From an uncultured Roseobacter sp. (GTDB lineage: Bacteria > Pseudomonadota > Alphaproteobacteria > Rhodobacterales > Rhodobacteraceae), in the NCBI RefSeq assembly GCF_947488185.1, contig NZ_CANKYM010000003.1:62001-126000 (forward strand): a DNA stretch of 64,000 bases, written 5' to 3'. A model generated the notes under the pieces. It had not been told where the DNA came from. It saw only the letters and a program-made list of their open reading frames with translations, and did no database searches. This document shows, piece after piece, positions 44,865 to 53,175 of this stretch (position 1 is the stretch's first letter; each line of letters begins with the position of its first letter). The position numbers were made by a program, and so were the translations under genes.

Positions 44865-46871
44865 ATGGCCCGTAAGACGCTCCAACGTTCATTGAACAAA
44901 CCAAAGACACCCACTCGCAGCCGTCGCAAGGATCTTGCCGCCCCGTTTTTGATGCATGCCCACGCCGCAGTGAAGACGGTGATGGCCGCGACCGAAACGC
45001 TGCCGGATTTCCGCAAGACGCCGAGTGAACTTGCAACGGACGAGAAAATCCAACTGGTGCGACAGGGTATGGTTCTGATTCGGGACAACTACGTGCATTT
45101 GCCGCTCAAGGAAAACATGCATGCTGTGCGCCCGGTTCAAGCGCTGAGCCTGCTGTTGCAGAAACTGGAGTCTTCCGAAGACGATATGTCCGATCTGGAG
45201 TTTCACGCAGACATGCTGCGTATCTTCACCTCGGTGCGGGACCTGCACACCAACTACTTTCTGCCCGCACCCTACAACGCAAAAACCGCCTATGTGCCGT
45301 TCCTGCTGGAAAGCTATTTCGAGGGCGATGAGCGACGCTATCTGGTGTCTCATCTGGTCGCTGGACTGGATCAGCCCCCTTTTGGTCCGGGCGTTGAGGT
45401 CACGTCCTGGAACGGGGCACCGATTGATCTGGCGGTGGCGACCAACGCCACCCGGTTTGCAGGCTCAAACATGGAGGCCCGCCGGGCCCGCGGATTGGAG
45501 CGGATGACCATCCGGCCGCTCATCCAGTCGCTGCCCCCGGATGAGGATTTCGTGTTGGTTGGATACCGGACAGCGGATGGCGCTGAACATGAAATCAGGC
45601 TGAATTGGCTGGTCTTCACGCCTGATGCTTCCGGTGCCGTGGTTGCGCAAATCGAGGACGTCAGTGGCAACGCCTTCGCAATGGGCGTGGACATCGACGG
45701 CGAGCTTGCGGGGATCGCCAAGAAGCTGCTGTTCGCACCTTCAGTCGTGGCCGCCGAAGCCGCTGTCCGCGCGAAGAAGCCGTCGCGCAGGCGTAAGAAA
45801 TTTGATGTGGGTGAGGCAGTGCCGTCGTCGATGCCATCGGTCCTGCACGCCAAGACAGTGGACACTGCGGCGGGGCAGGTCGGGCACATCCGCATTCACA
45901 CGTTTAGTGTGGACGATGCCGATGCCTTCGTGGCCGAGTTCGTGCGCCTTGCCGAATTGTTGCCGCAAAACGGTCTGATCATCGATGTGCGCGGCAATGG
46001 CGGTGGCCTGATTTACGCGGGCGAGCGGCTGTTGCAGGTACTGACGCCTCAGCCCATCGAGACGGAGCGTACACAATTCATCAATACAGCGCTCAACCTC
46101 GATATTGTTCGCAAGAACGCGCCCTCGTCCTCGCTGATCGGGCTTGACCTGGCACCGTGGCGCGACTCCATGGAGGAATCGATATCAACCGGGGCAGTCT
46201 ACTCCAGAAGCTATCCGATCACGGAGGTTGAGACGGCGAATGGCATTGGGCAACGGTATCAGGGGCCGGTTGTGCTGATCACCGATGCCAAGTGTTATTC
46301 GACCACTGACATCTTTGCCGCCGGATTTCAGGATCACGATATTGGCCCGATCATTGGGGTGGACGGCAACACCGGGGCAGGCGGTGCGAATGTCTGGACG
46401 CATTCGCTGTTGCGGCGGCTGGCGGGTCGCGGTGGTCCCTATGCGGGTCTGCCGGGGGGCGCAAACATGCGGGTCGCCATCCGGCGCACCCTAAGGGTCA
46501 AGGACCGCTCCGGCACGCCGGTAGAGGATCTGGGGGTGCAACCCGATTTTCTGCACAATCCGACACGCGCCGATTTGCTGGATGGCAATGTCGATCTGAT
46601 TGAATTCGCGGCGCGCAAGCTTGCTGAACTGCCCACACGGGTGTTGCGTGGTGAGATTGTGAGCCAGCAAGCTGGCGATCTTACGATCTCCATCGAAACG
46701 GAGAACCTCGCGCGGGTCGATGTCTATCTGGACAATCGGCCGATTGGCGCGCTGGACGTCGAGGATGGTGATACGGAACTGATCATTGAAGATGTTGGCG
46801 CCTTCGAAACCCTCTATCTGCAGGGGTTTGACGGGGATCAATTGGCCGCCGCATGGCGGATCAATAACTGA
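44865..46871 (+). CDS. S41-family (tricorn/CPAF-like) protease without signal peptide
   Basis: This is a 668-residue protein from the ATG at 44865 (GGAGAAGG upstream). It starts with a basic stretch and has no signal peptide, so it should act in the cytoplasm. The S41 core contains GLIIDVRGNGGG (370-381) and CYSTTDIFAAGFQDH with nucleophile Ser479. The Lys of the Ser-Lys dyad (GKG in Prc/CtpA) is replaced (GAG). Instead His128 in RDLHTNY and Glu554 in TPVEDLGVQPD fit the His-Ser-Glu triad of the S41B group (tricorn, CPAF). A PDZ-like part lies near 170-200 and a beta-rich domain at 575-668. A nuclease gene follows after 47 bases and the two are likely one unit. Confidence 0.85.
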   Translation: MARKTLQRSLNKPKTPTRSRRKDLAAPFLMHAHAAVKTVMAATETLPDFRKTPSELATDEKIQLVRQGMVLIRDNYVHLPLKENMHAVRPVQALSLLLQKLESSEDDMSDLEFHADMLRIFTSVRDLHTNYFLPAPYNAKTAYVPFLLESYFEGDERRYLVSHLVAGLDQPPFGPGVEVTSWNGAPIDLAVATNATRFAGSNMEARRARGLERMTIRPLIQSLPPDEDFVLVGYRTADGAEHEIRLNWLVFTPDASGAVVAQIEDVSGNAFAMGVDIDGELAGIAKKLLFAPSVVAAEAAVRAKKPSRRRKKFDVGEAVPSSMPSVLHAKTVDTAAGQVGHIRIHTFSVDDADAFVAEFVRLAELLPQNGLIIDVRGNGGGLIYAGERLLQVLTPQPIETERTQFINTALNLDIVRKNAPSSSLIGLDLAPWRDSMEESISTGAVYSRSYPITEVETANGIGQRYQGPVVLITDAKCYSTTDIFAAGFQDHDIGPIIGVDGNTGAGGANVWTHSLLRRLAGRGGPYAGLPGGANMRVAIRRTLRVKDRSGTPVEDLGVQPDFLHNPTRADLLDGNVDLIEFAARKLAELPTRVLRGEIVSQQAGDLTISIETENLARVDVYLDNRPIGALDVEDGDTELIIEDVGAFETLYLQGFDGDQLAAAWRINN

Positions 46872-46918
46872 CCCGCCCGCCGGGCAGTGAAAATCATTCA
46901 TTAAAAAAGGATTTTTCA

Positions 46919-47740
46919 ATGGTCGACAATACCAAGGTTCACCCGAGCAGTCAGCACTTCGCGCATTTGATTGACCTCTTTTTATTCAAGGGCGCGCCGG
47001 TCAACGAAGATGAGGACCATGAGGTCTCCATCCTCATCAACCACGGCTACGTGGCCGGGTACTGTCCAACCCGGTTTCAACCGCTCTGGTCCGCGTACCG
47101 TGTTGCGCGGGCCAGTCGCGATGTCGGCTATGACCGCCCACATCTCTACTATGCCGATGAACGCATCGAGAAAGGCATCAGGCTGAGTTCAAAGACCTTC
47201 GGTCGGAAAGACGGCATTCAATACCATGTGGGCCACATGGTGCCCAACGAAGCCATCAACCGGCAATTCGGGCGTCTGGCACAGCTCGAAACCTTTTTCA
47301 TGACCAATATGAGCCCGCAGCGCGGCAGCTTGAACACCGGTGTCTGGCTTGATCTCGAAAACAAGATCAGGAACATCGATGACACCTCCCAGAAAGATCA
47401 TATCTGGGCAATTGCCGGTCCTGTTTTTGGCGAGGATTCTGAGGTGATCGCTCGTGACGGCGTTGAGGTGCCGATCCCTACTGCGTACTACTACATCTCG
47501 GTTGATCCCTTCGCCTATCCTTGGGATGCGGAGAGTAACGTGGATATTGCCTGCTTTCTCTTTCCCCAGGATGCGCCGCGTGGCACGCCACTGGACCGGT
47601 TTCTGGTTGATATTCTGGATATCGAAGAGGCGACGAAGCTGCGGTTTTTCCCGGGTTGGGACTATTCTGTCGATCTTTCGGCAGCCATGGCAGACGGAGC
47701 TGTATCACAGGTGCGGCACCGATTGCTTCAGCAGCTTTAA
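46919..47740 (+). CDS. DNA/RNA non-specific endonuclease (beta-beta-alpha-Me), no signal peptide
   Basis: This 273-residue nuclease belongs to the NUC1/Serratia nuclease group. The catalytic motif DRGHM is present as HVGHM, keeping the base His106 but changing the Asp and Arg. The metal-binding segment NMSPQRGSLNTGVWLDLE (130-147) is intact with Asn139. No signal peptide is seen, although most relatives are secreted. An AAGGA site precedes the ATG and the S41 protease gene ends 47 bases upstream. It probably acts inside the cell, for example when released or activated by the protease; this is inference. The next gene is convergent. Confidence 0.87.
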   Translation: MVDNTKVHPSSQHFAHLIDLFLFKGAPVNEDEDHEVSILINHGYVAGYCPTRFQPLWSAYRVARASRDVGYDRPHLYYADERIEKGIRLSSKTFGRKDGIQYHVGHMVPNEAINRQFGRLAQLETFFMTNMSPQRGSLNTGVWLDLENKIRNIDDTSQKDHIWAIAGPVFGEDSEVIARDGVEVPIPTAYYYISVDPFAYPWDAESNVDIACFLFPQDAPRGTPLDRFLVDILDIEEATKLRFFPGWDYSVDLSAAMADGAVSQVRHRLLQQL

Positions 47741-47789
47741 GCAATGGTGTCGCGTCAGAACGGGCGATATCCGCCTTGGCTGAGCGATG

Positions 47790-48476
47790 TCAGCGCAGCC
47801 AGGTCTCGTAGTCGCTGACCAGCAGGTGCATCGGGTCTGCGTCCTCCTCAATGGTGGCGAAGCGGCCAATGGGATCGCGAAAGATATTGTCGGTCTCGTC
47901 ATCGTTCACGGTGGAAACCTCGCCGACCAGAACGTCGCCGCCCTCGCCCCAGAAGGCATGCCAGTCACCCGGCCGCAGTGTCACGCTCTCTCCCGGTGCC
48001 ATGAGCAGCTTTTCCCCCGGCGCGAAGTCCCGGCGGATGCCGTCACACCAGACGATGCCGCCGCGATCCTCGGCAAAATCACCGGCATCATCCGAGCCGA
48101 AGAGCTCGATCACAAGCGTCGCGCCGCCGCGATTGATGATGTCTTCCGCCTTGATGATATGCGTGTGCATCGGGGACAGTTGATCCTGTCGTGAGATCAG
48201 GAGTTTCTCTGCGTAACACATGCCGCCACCGCGTTTCAGATCCGACAGCAAGCCATTGCGCAGGGTGAAAAGGAAGAGACCCATTTCATCGAACCGACCC
48301 GCGCCGTAGTCGGTGATGTCCCACCCGCACCGTGCGTCAATCAGGGCGCGTGCCTGGGTCTTGCGTGCCTTGAATTCTTCGGGCGACCAATAGGCAAAAG
48401 GCGGCAGGGTAAAACCGTAGGAGCGGATCATTTCATCCGCCTGTGCCAGCGTGTCGTTGATGCGGGAACGTTTCAT
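47790..48476 (-). CDS. D-lyxose isomerase-like sugar isomerase (cupin)
   Basis: This 228-residue cupin protein resembles D-lyxose/D-mannose isomerases of the DUF1498 type. Metal ligands are probably the two His and the Glu of SPMHTHIIKAED plus the His of GDWHAFWGE. The start MKRSRINDTLAQADEMIRSY is typical. It would interconvert D-lyxose with D-xylulose, or D-mannose with D-fructose. No sugar operon is adjacent, so its pathway is unclear. Confidence 0.88.
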   Translation of the reverse strand: MKRSRINDTLAQADEMIRSYGFTLPPFAYWSPEEFKARKTQARALIDARCGWDITDYGAGRFDEMGLFLFTLRNGLLSDLKRGGGMCYAEKLLISRQDQLSPMHTHIIKAEDIINRGGATLVIELFGSDDAGDFAEDRGGIVWCDGIRRDFAPGEKLLMAPGESVTLRPGDWHAFWGEGGDVLVGEVSTVNDDETDNIFRDPIGRFATIEEDADPMHLLVSDYETWLR

Positions 48477-48719
48477 GCGGGGTCTTTCGGGTTGAGCATG
48501 CGATCAGCAGCGTTCGGGGGTGGTCTGGAGGATTTAGGCATAGTTTCCCGCGGGGCACCACCAATACACGCTTGGCATTTGTAAAAAGAGCGCCCCCCGC
48601 AGATTATTGTCAGGTAGGCTTTGAGGATAGAGCTGTTCGCTCGCTCAGGCGCCGTTGACATGGCTCAATGTGCAAGATCATGAGAGATGCCAGACTTGGG
48701 TGGTATCGTGAGAAAAGTC

Positions 48720-49214
48720 ATGGCCGCACAAAACAAGACAGAACTGCTCGACATCACCCGGAAAGAGTATGCCAAGCTACAGAGGCTTGTCACGCAGATC
48801 GAAGAGCCCTTTGCCCGGCGGAACGACGACGAGGATACGTCTGTCAGGGATGTGATCGCGCATCGTGCGCATTGGATTGATCTGTTCCTTGGGTGGTATC
48901 ATGACGGGCTTGCCGGCAAGCCGGTCTTCTTTCCTGCGGAAGGATACAAATGGAATGAATTGAAGCGATACAACGCCGAATTGCGACGAAAGCAAGCGCA
49001 TATGAGTTGGGATGACGCGTGCAGACTTTTGCAGGAAAGATACGAAGCGTTGACGCGATTCCTGGAAGAACACTCCGAGACCGAGCTCTACGGGAGTCCT
49101 ATGAAAGGAGCGAACAACAACTGGACGACCGGTCGCTGGGCGGAAGCGGCGGGGCCGAGCCACTTTCGGTCAGCCGCCAAGTACATTCGGGCACGCCTCA
49201 GAGCGGCGGGATAA
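48720..49214 (+). CDS. ClbS/DfsB-family (DUF1706) four-helix protein
   Basis: This is a 164-residue protein of the DinB-like four-helix superfamily, ClbS/DfsB branch. The ATG at 48720 gives the usual start MAAQNKTELLDITRKEY; an upstream ATG at 48687 adds 11 residues unlike the family. Motifs are VRDVIAHRAHWIDLFLGWY and PAEGYKWNELKRYNAEL. ClbS itself is a cyclopropane hydrolase that protects against colibactin, but most relatives have unknown function. It stands alone between a divergent isomerase gene and the end of the saccharopine-dehydrogenase-like gene. Confidence 0.85.
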   Translation: MAAQNKTELLDITRKEYAKLQRLVTQIEEPFARRNDDEDTSVRDVIAHRAHWIDLFLGWYHDGLAGKPVFFPAEGYKWNELKRYNAELRRKQAHMSWDDACRLLQERYEALTRFLEEHSETELYGSPMKGANNNWTTGRWAEAAGPSHFRSAAKYIRARLRAAG

Positions 49215-49267
49215 GATAGCGGACGGTTCAGGCTCATCCGCGCAAATCGCCATCAATGCTTGTTGCG

Positions 49268-51001
49268 TCAGCCGTGTCCAGATGTCTGGCGCTTGGTCTC
49301 TGTGCTGTTCGTCCGGGCAGCCCTGTCACTAATTGGACGTAGCCAGCCGCGGTAATGCGCCAGCAGGCCGATTATCGGCAGGCTGAGGCGTACATCAAAG
49401 CAAAAGCGACCCTTGTGGTCCTGAAATTCGGATGTCTCTGATCTTGGTGCGAGGAGGCTGGGTAGGGGCACTTTGCCCAAGGTCCAGGATGCAACAGGCA
49501 TCTTGATCCTGTCAGGGCTTGCCCGAACCGGGAGGACAAAGGAGAAAGGCCAGAATGTTTCCGTCAGGTAACCATCTTTTTGACGCGCCAGACGCGAGGT
49601 CAGTTTCTGGCCATCGAAGCTTCTGGTCCAGTGCTCAATGGGGGACCTGCGCCGCGACATCTTTCGATCAACGCTGACTGAAACGGGTATGTTTCGCCCG
49701 GCCTTTGGGAAGCCGAACACCCACGCGACAAACCTCGGCAAGAACCAGTGTCCCGCATCAATATCCGCCTCTCCTGACCAGATGGGGGGCGATGTTTGCC
49801 CGTGAAAATGCTGCAAGGCGCGTGGCAACTGCCGAAACCGCTCAGTCCCAAGATGTGCTTCAAACAATCCGTGGTCGCGCGTCATCACCTCCGTATTTGT
49901 TTCTATCGCGTAGGAACGTGCCTCTGCGAGGATGTTGGACAGTGTGACGGCGTTGTGTGCGAGGCGCGCGCCGGCCTCGACTTCGCCTGCCAACAGTTTT
50001 TTGAGCGCGGCAGCCGCAGGCAGGATGGGGACATTGGGCCCGTGGTCGTTTTGGGCAACGAGAGTCCAATGGGCTTGTGTAAATCCGCCCTGTGCATCCA
50101 GACCGCAGATTGAGACCTGCATGCCGCCCCGATCGGAGGTGGGAAGGCGGGTCACTTGCCTTGCCTTCAGCAGCGCTGGAATCAGAACGCCCAAGTCTGG
50201 CAGCAGGTGCCTTTTGCGCAAAGCCGCGAGGGTTTCAATACCGCGTTGCTCAATGATGGATTCAAGTCCTGCCGAGAAGGAAACGCGGGACTGAACCTCG
50301 TGGCGCGCGCCCAGATATTCCGCGTCATATGTCTCTACAGCTGCTACGCGCCGGCGACCTAGACCGGGGATTTCCACCTGGCGCGGCTCAGACCATCCGG
50401 ACGTGTGCGACAGCTGGCCGTTGCGCCAGATCGGGATGTCTTTGCCCGCGTAGCTCAGGATCGCCTCAATGACGGAACGACCGACCTCGCTTTTCCCGCC
50501 GGGGGTAATGCAGATGTCGATCGTATCCACACGTTGCCATTCCCGGGTTAAGTGATCAACCACGCAGGTGGAAAGGGTCGGGGTCGAGCTTGCGCCGGTC
50601 AGGGCTGCGACACCCTTTGCGCGGGCAAGTTCGCCCAGCATATCGCAAAAACCCGCAAGATAGCTGCGCGCGTCGGCAAAATCGATCAGATGTGCACCGG
50701 CGGAGACAACACTGCGGGCGGTCTCAAAGTCCGCATGTTGGAAGGGGCCTGAACAATCAATGACGGCGAAAGGTCTGATTTCGTCCAGACGAGTCGTTAG
50801 ATTTTTGTGAGAATCGAGTGCCACGCCGTGCACCGGGGTGACCCCATTACCGGAACGCAAAACATCGGCAAATCGATCTGCCTTGGCGCTGGATCTGGAG
50901 GTGACGAAAAGCTCAATACCTTTAAAAGCCATCAGGTGGCGGGCCAGACGTTTGCCAAAGACTCCGGTGCCCCCGATGATAAGAATGCGTGCCCGTTTCA
51001 T
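49268..51001 (-). CDS. Saccharopine-dehydrogenase-like protein fused to DUF4166
   Basis: This 577-residue protein has an N-terminal NAD(P)-binding Rossmann domain (ILIIGGTGVFGKRLARHL) and a saccharopine-dehydrogenase-like catalytic region to about residue 360. A C-terminal DUF4166-like domain (about 375-560) is similar in outline to the separate DUF4166 protein coded two genes upstream. The gene is the last of a four-gene operon and its ATG overlaps the stop of the DCC-family gene by 4 bases. Substrates of such fusions are not known. Lysine metabolism is unlikely because no lysine genes are near. Confidence 0.85.
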   Translation of the reverse strand: MKRARILIIGGTGVFGKRLARHLMAFKGIELFVTSRSSAKADRFADVLRSGNGVTPVHGVALDSHKNLTTRLDEIRPFAVIDCSGPFQHADFETARSVVSAGAHLIDFADARSYLAGFCDMLGELARAKGVAALTGASSTPTLSTCVVDHLTREWQRVDTIDICITPGGKSEVGRSVIEAILSYAGKDIPIWRNGQLSHTSGWSEPRQVEIPGLGRRRVAAVETYDAEYLGARHEVQSRVSFSAGLESIIEQRGIETLAALRKRHLLPDLGVLIPALLKARQVTRLPTSDRGGMQVSICGLDAQGGFTQAHWTLVAQNDHGPNVPILPAAAALKKLLAGEVEAGARLAHNAVTLSNILAEARSYAIETNTEVMTRDHGLFEAHLGTERFRQLPRALQHFHGQTSPPIWSGEADIDAGHWFLPRFVAWVFGFPKAGRNIPVSVSVDRKMSRRRSPIEHWTRSFDGQKLTSRLARQKDGYLTETFWPFSFVLPVRASPDRIKMPVASWTLGKVPLPSLLAPRSETSEFQDHKGRFCFDVRLSLPIIGLLAHYRGWLRPISDRAARTNSTETKRQTSGHG

Positions 51002-51399
51002 AGATTGAACCTGTGCTGGTTTGCCGCGGTCGGAACCATACAGGCGTCTTTCTTTCCAAAAAGACGGTAACGGTAGCGGGCCAGCAGTTTGTAGCCGATA
51101 TCGCGTAGCCGCCTTGGCAGAAAACGCGTCAGGAGGACCAATCGCGCGGGGCCCTTTAAGTGCCGGGCAAGCGCAAGGATGGCATCAGATTTTTCAAGGA
51201 CCGCGCCGTTTTCGATGAACAGGAGTGTGGCCGGATCATCATGATCAATGCCATACGTGGTCGCCAGATCGCGCCCTTCCTGCGACTGGATAGCGACAAA
51301 TCGAATGCTGTCGGTTTTTTCGTGTTTCAGCGTGTACTGCACGCCGCCGTCACAAAGCGCACAAAGGCTGTCGAAAACCCAGATCGCCTGAGTGGGCAT
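50998..51399 (-). CDS. DCC-family (DUF393) thiol-disulfide oxidoreductase-like protein
   Basis: This 133-residue protein has the D-x2-C-x2-C signature as FDSLCALCDGG near the N-terminus (canonical YDGxCxxC), the AIQSQEGRDL segment and a conserved C-terminal LARYRYRLFGKKDACMVP. Members are thought to carry out thiol redox chemistry but substrates are unknown. It shares one base with the stop of the DUF4166 gene and overlaps the next gene by 4 bases, so all three are translationally coupled. Confidence 0.85.
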   Translation of the reverse strand: MPTQAIWVFDSLCALCDGGVQYTLKHEKTDSIRFVAIQSQEGRDLATTYGIDHDDPATLLFIENGAVLEKSDAILALARHLKGPARLVLLTRFLPRRLRDIGYKLLARYRYRLFGKKDACMVPTAANQHRFNL

Positions 51400-52052
51400 C
51401 AGTCTGGTCCTCCCGCGTCCTGAAAGACTGCATCCTGACCGATCAACAACCCAAAGAGACGATTGGTGAGACGCAGCGAAAACCTGAAACTGCCTCCGCC
51501 CAGATCGTGGTGTCCGATGGTCAGGGCGCCGGGGCTTATCCAGCCGGGCATGCGTATACGCAGACCGAGAAGCGACAGGAAGTAGTGGTCGCTTTTGAAG
51601 AGGAGCGCCGCCTCCTGAGGCTCGACTTTCAGTGCCATGCCGATGCCATAGCCAATGTACTCTTCCAATCCGGTCGGTCCCGTAAATCTCTTCGAGCTGT
51701 GGACCATTTGCGGAAATCCGGATTGCCGACCATATTGCCGTATCCAGAATTGCCCGTTTCCCGCAATATCTTCGGTCACAACCACGATGGCAGGCTGACC
51801 GACGCAGGACATGTCATAGGGCAGGGGGCCGCCGACCAGACGTGCCGCCTGCGATAGCAGCCACCCGGCCCAGTTCATCTGCATGTCTGTCACGACCCCC
51901 TGGTATGCGACGCTCGCGCCGCCTCTGACTCTTTTTCCGAAACGCTGCCGGATGGCCGGTGGCATTCGGTGCCACATCTCTTGCCCCAGCAGTTTGCTAA
52001 AGCGAGTGTCTTTCCGGGGAAGGTGCGGGTCAAATCGGGAGTTCATCTGCAT
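51399..52052 (-). CDS. DUF4166-domain protein
   Basis: This 217-residue protein is composed almost entirely of DUF4166 (GASVAYQGVVTDMQMNW, GQFWIRQYGRQSGFP, IGYGIGMALKVEP). The start ATG at 52052 has an AGAAGG site. A palindromic operator lies 28 bases upstream (52080), so the gene heads the controlled part of the operon. Function is unknown; the domain recurs in the saccharopine-dehydrogenase fusion at the end of the operon. Confidence 0.83.
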   Translation of the reverse strand: MQMNSRFDPHLPRKDTRFSKLLGQEMWHRMPPAIRQRFGKRVRGGASVAYQGVVTDMQMNWAGWLLSQAARLVGGPLPYDMSCVGQPAIVVVTEDIAGNGQFWIRQYGRQSGFPQMVHSSKRFTGPTGLEEYIGYGIGMALKVEPQEAALLFKSDHYFLSLLGLRIRMPGWISPGALTIGHHDLGGGSFRFSLRLTNRLFGLLIGQDAVFQDAGGPD

Positions 52053-52079
52053 GTCGAGTACCTTCTAACTTAATCTGAA

Positions 52080-52099
52080 ATTTCTGTATGAACAGAAAT
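52080..52099 (-). promoter_or_regulatory. Operator palindrome before the DUF4166 gene
   Basis: ATTTCTGT-ATGA-ACAGAAAT is a perfect 8-4-8 inverted repeat lying between the regulator gene and the DUF4166 gene. A near-identical copy lies in the regulator's own promoter at 52672-52691. It is the likely binding site of the GbsR/MarR-type repressor. Confidence 0.75.
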
Positions 52100-52118
52100 A
52101 CATTGGCAAATTTTTTAG

Positions 52119-52643
52119 TCAGCCGGATTTCTTCCCCGTCAGTGTCAGTACGGAGAGCACCTTGTTTCCCATCTTGAGAAGTAAATTCAGTTTCGCTTTC
52201 GGGACACCCAGCATCTGCGCATACCAACTGTCCGCTGTTCTCAAAAATTCCTGCATGTCTTTCATCCGCTTGAGGATGATAGGATCGAGATTATCCTCGC
52301 TTTCAGCCGTGGTTACGCAGTCGGAAATCACCCGCATGGCTGGGTCAATCTCGCGCTCTTTCCGGCCTTGGGCCACGCAACGGGCAATCTCCCAAACGTC
52401 GGTTTCTGCCTCAAAGTGTTCGCGCCTGTCGCCAGCCACCGGCACGCGGCGGATCAGCTTCCAACTGACGAGTTCCTTGAGAGAGTTGGACACATTCGAT
52501 CGTGCAATACCGAGTTCTTCGGAAATCTGTTCGGCATTCAAAGGCGAAACACTCAGAAAGAGCAGCGCCTGTATTTGCGCGACAGAGCGGTTGACGCCCC
52601 ATTGGCCACCCATGTCACCCCAATACAGGATGAATTGTGACAT
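52119..52643 (-). CDS. GbsR/MarR-family transcriptional regulator
   Basis: This 174-residue winged-helix regulator shows GGQWGVNRSVAQIQALLFLS, LNAEQISEELGIARSNVSNSLKEL (helix-turn-helix, about residues 40-63) and RRVPVAGDRREHFEAE (wing). I chose the ATG at 52643. The ATG at 52682 would sit inside the operator and almost on the predicted transcription start, making the transcript leaderless. It lies just upstream of the DUF4166-DCC-saccharopine genes on the same strand, and two copies of one palindrome flank it. It most likely represses itself and the operon. The inducer is unknown. Confidence 0.88.
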   Translation of the reverse strand: MSQFILYWGDMGGQWGVNRSVAQIQALLFLSVSPLNAEQISEELGIARSNVSNSLKELVSWKLIRRVPVAGDRREHFEAETDVWEIARCVAQGRKEREIDPAMRVISDCVTTAESEDNLDPIILKRMKDMQEFLRTADSWYAQMLGVPKAKLNLLLKMGNKVLSVLTLTGKKSG

Positions 52644-52669
52644 AGCGTCTGTTCTGTTCGTTTTATTAG

Positions 52670-52693
52670 TTATTTCTGTCATGACTGAAATAA
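52670..52693 (-). promoter_or_regulatory. Operator palindrome overlapping the GbsR/MarR gene promoter
   Basis: The core ATTTCTGT-CATG-ACTGAAAT (52672-52691) differs from the copy at 52080 in one arm position, and TT/AA pairs extend it to 24 bases. It overlaps the -10 element and the transcription start, as expected for autorepression. Confidence 0.72.
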
Positions 52694-52718
52694 TAGATAG
52701 TCGTTGCCTTTTTGTCAA
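52690..52718 (-). promoter_or_regulatory. Sigma-70-type promoter of the GbsR/MarR gene
   Basis: On the minus strand TTGACA (52718-52713) and TATTAT (52695-52690) are separated by exactly 17 bases. This near-consensus promoter would start transcription at about 52683, some 40 bases before the chosen ATG. Confidence 0.75.
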
Positions 52719-53175
52719 TCTTCGATGACCGCGTGCGTCTAAAGGCATTCTTGGGGAGATCGTGGGGCCTGTTCAGGACGTTGGTGGGCCCAATATTTGG
52801 TTATGGAGCTGATGGTTCGATCGAGAATCGCCGAGAGTTTCGTCGCCGCATGGTTGTTAACGATGTGTTGGGAGGGTAGATTGTTCTCCCGATGGGCCGA
52901 ATGCCTTTACTGCAGACTGATTGTTGCTGATTTCTGACGCGATCCCAAATCGTCCCCAAGGTGTGAAATCGCTTAGGTAATTGAATGCAAATCCTATTTT
53001 TAAGATTAAGCTGTTGTCTTGGTTTTTCTTTTGAGCGGATTTGTGCAAAAATCTTAGCATTTAAGAACATGCATTATGGCCCAGCGTTAACGGGTTTTCA
53101 GAGTCCCGGAAGTACTAGTGACGCTGTGGAAGCGCCTGTCATGCGGGCGTCTGGTGACAAAAGATGGTGGTGTAC
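52719..53175. other. Intergenic AT-richer stretch before the lipoprotein gene
   Basis: About 450 bases without a convincing gene, clearly lower in GC than the surroundings. It separates the divergent GbsR/MarR promoter from the GDSL lipoprotein gene. Short frames on the minus strand show no motif. A GGTTCGATC near 52812 resembles a tRNA T-loop but no tRNA fold surrounds it. Confidence 0.4.

Noticed and set aside
52809..52822. GGTTCGATC resembling a tRNA T-arm
   Set aside because: No acceptor stem, anticodon arm or D-arm can be drawn around it.
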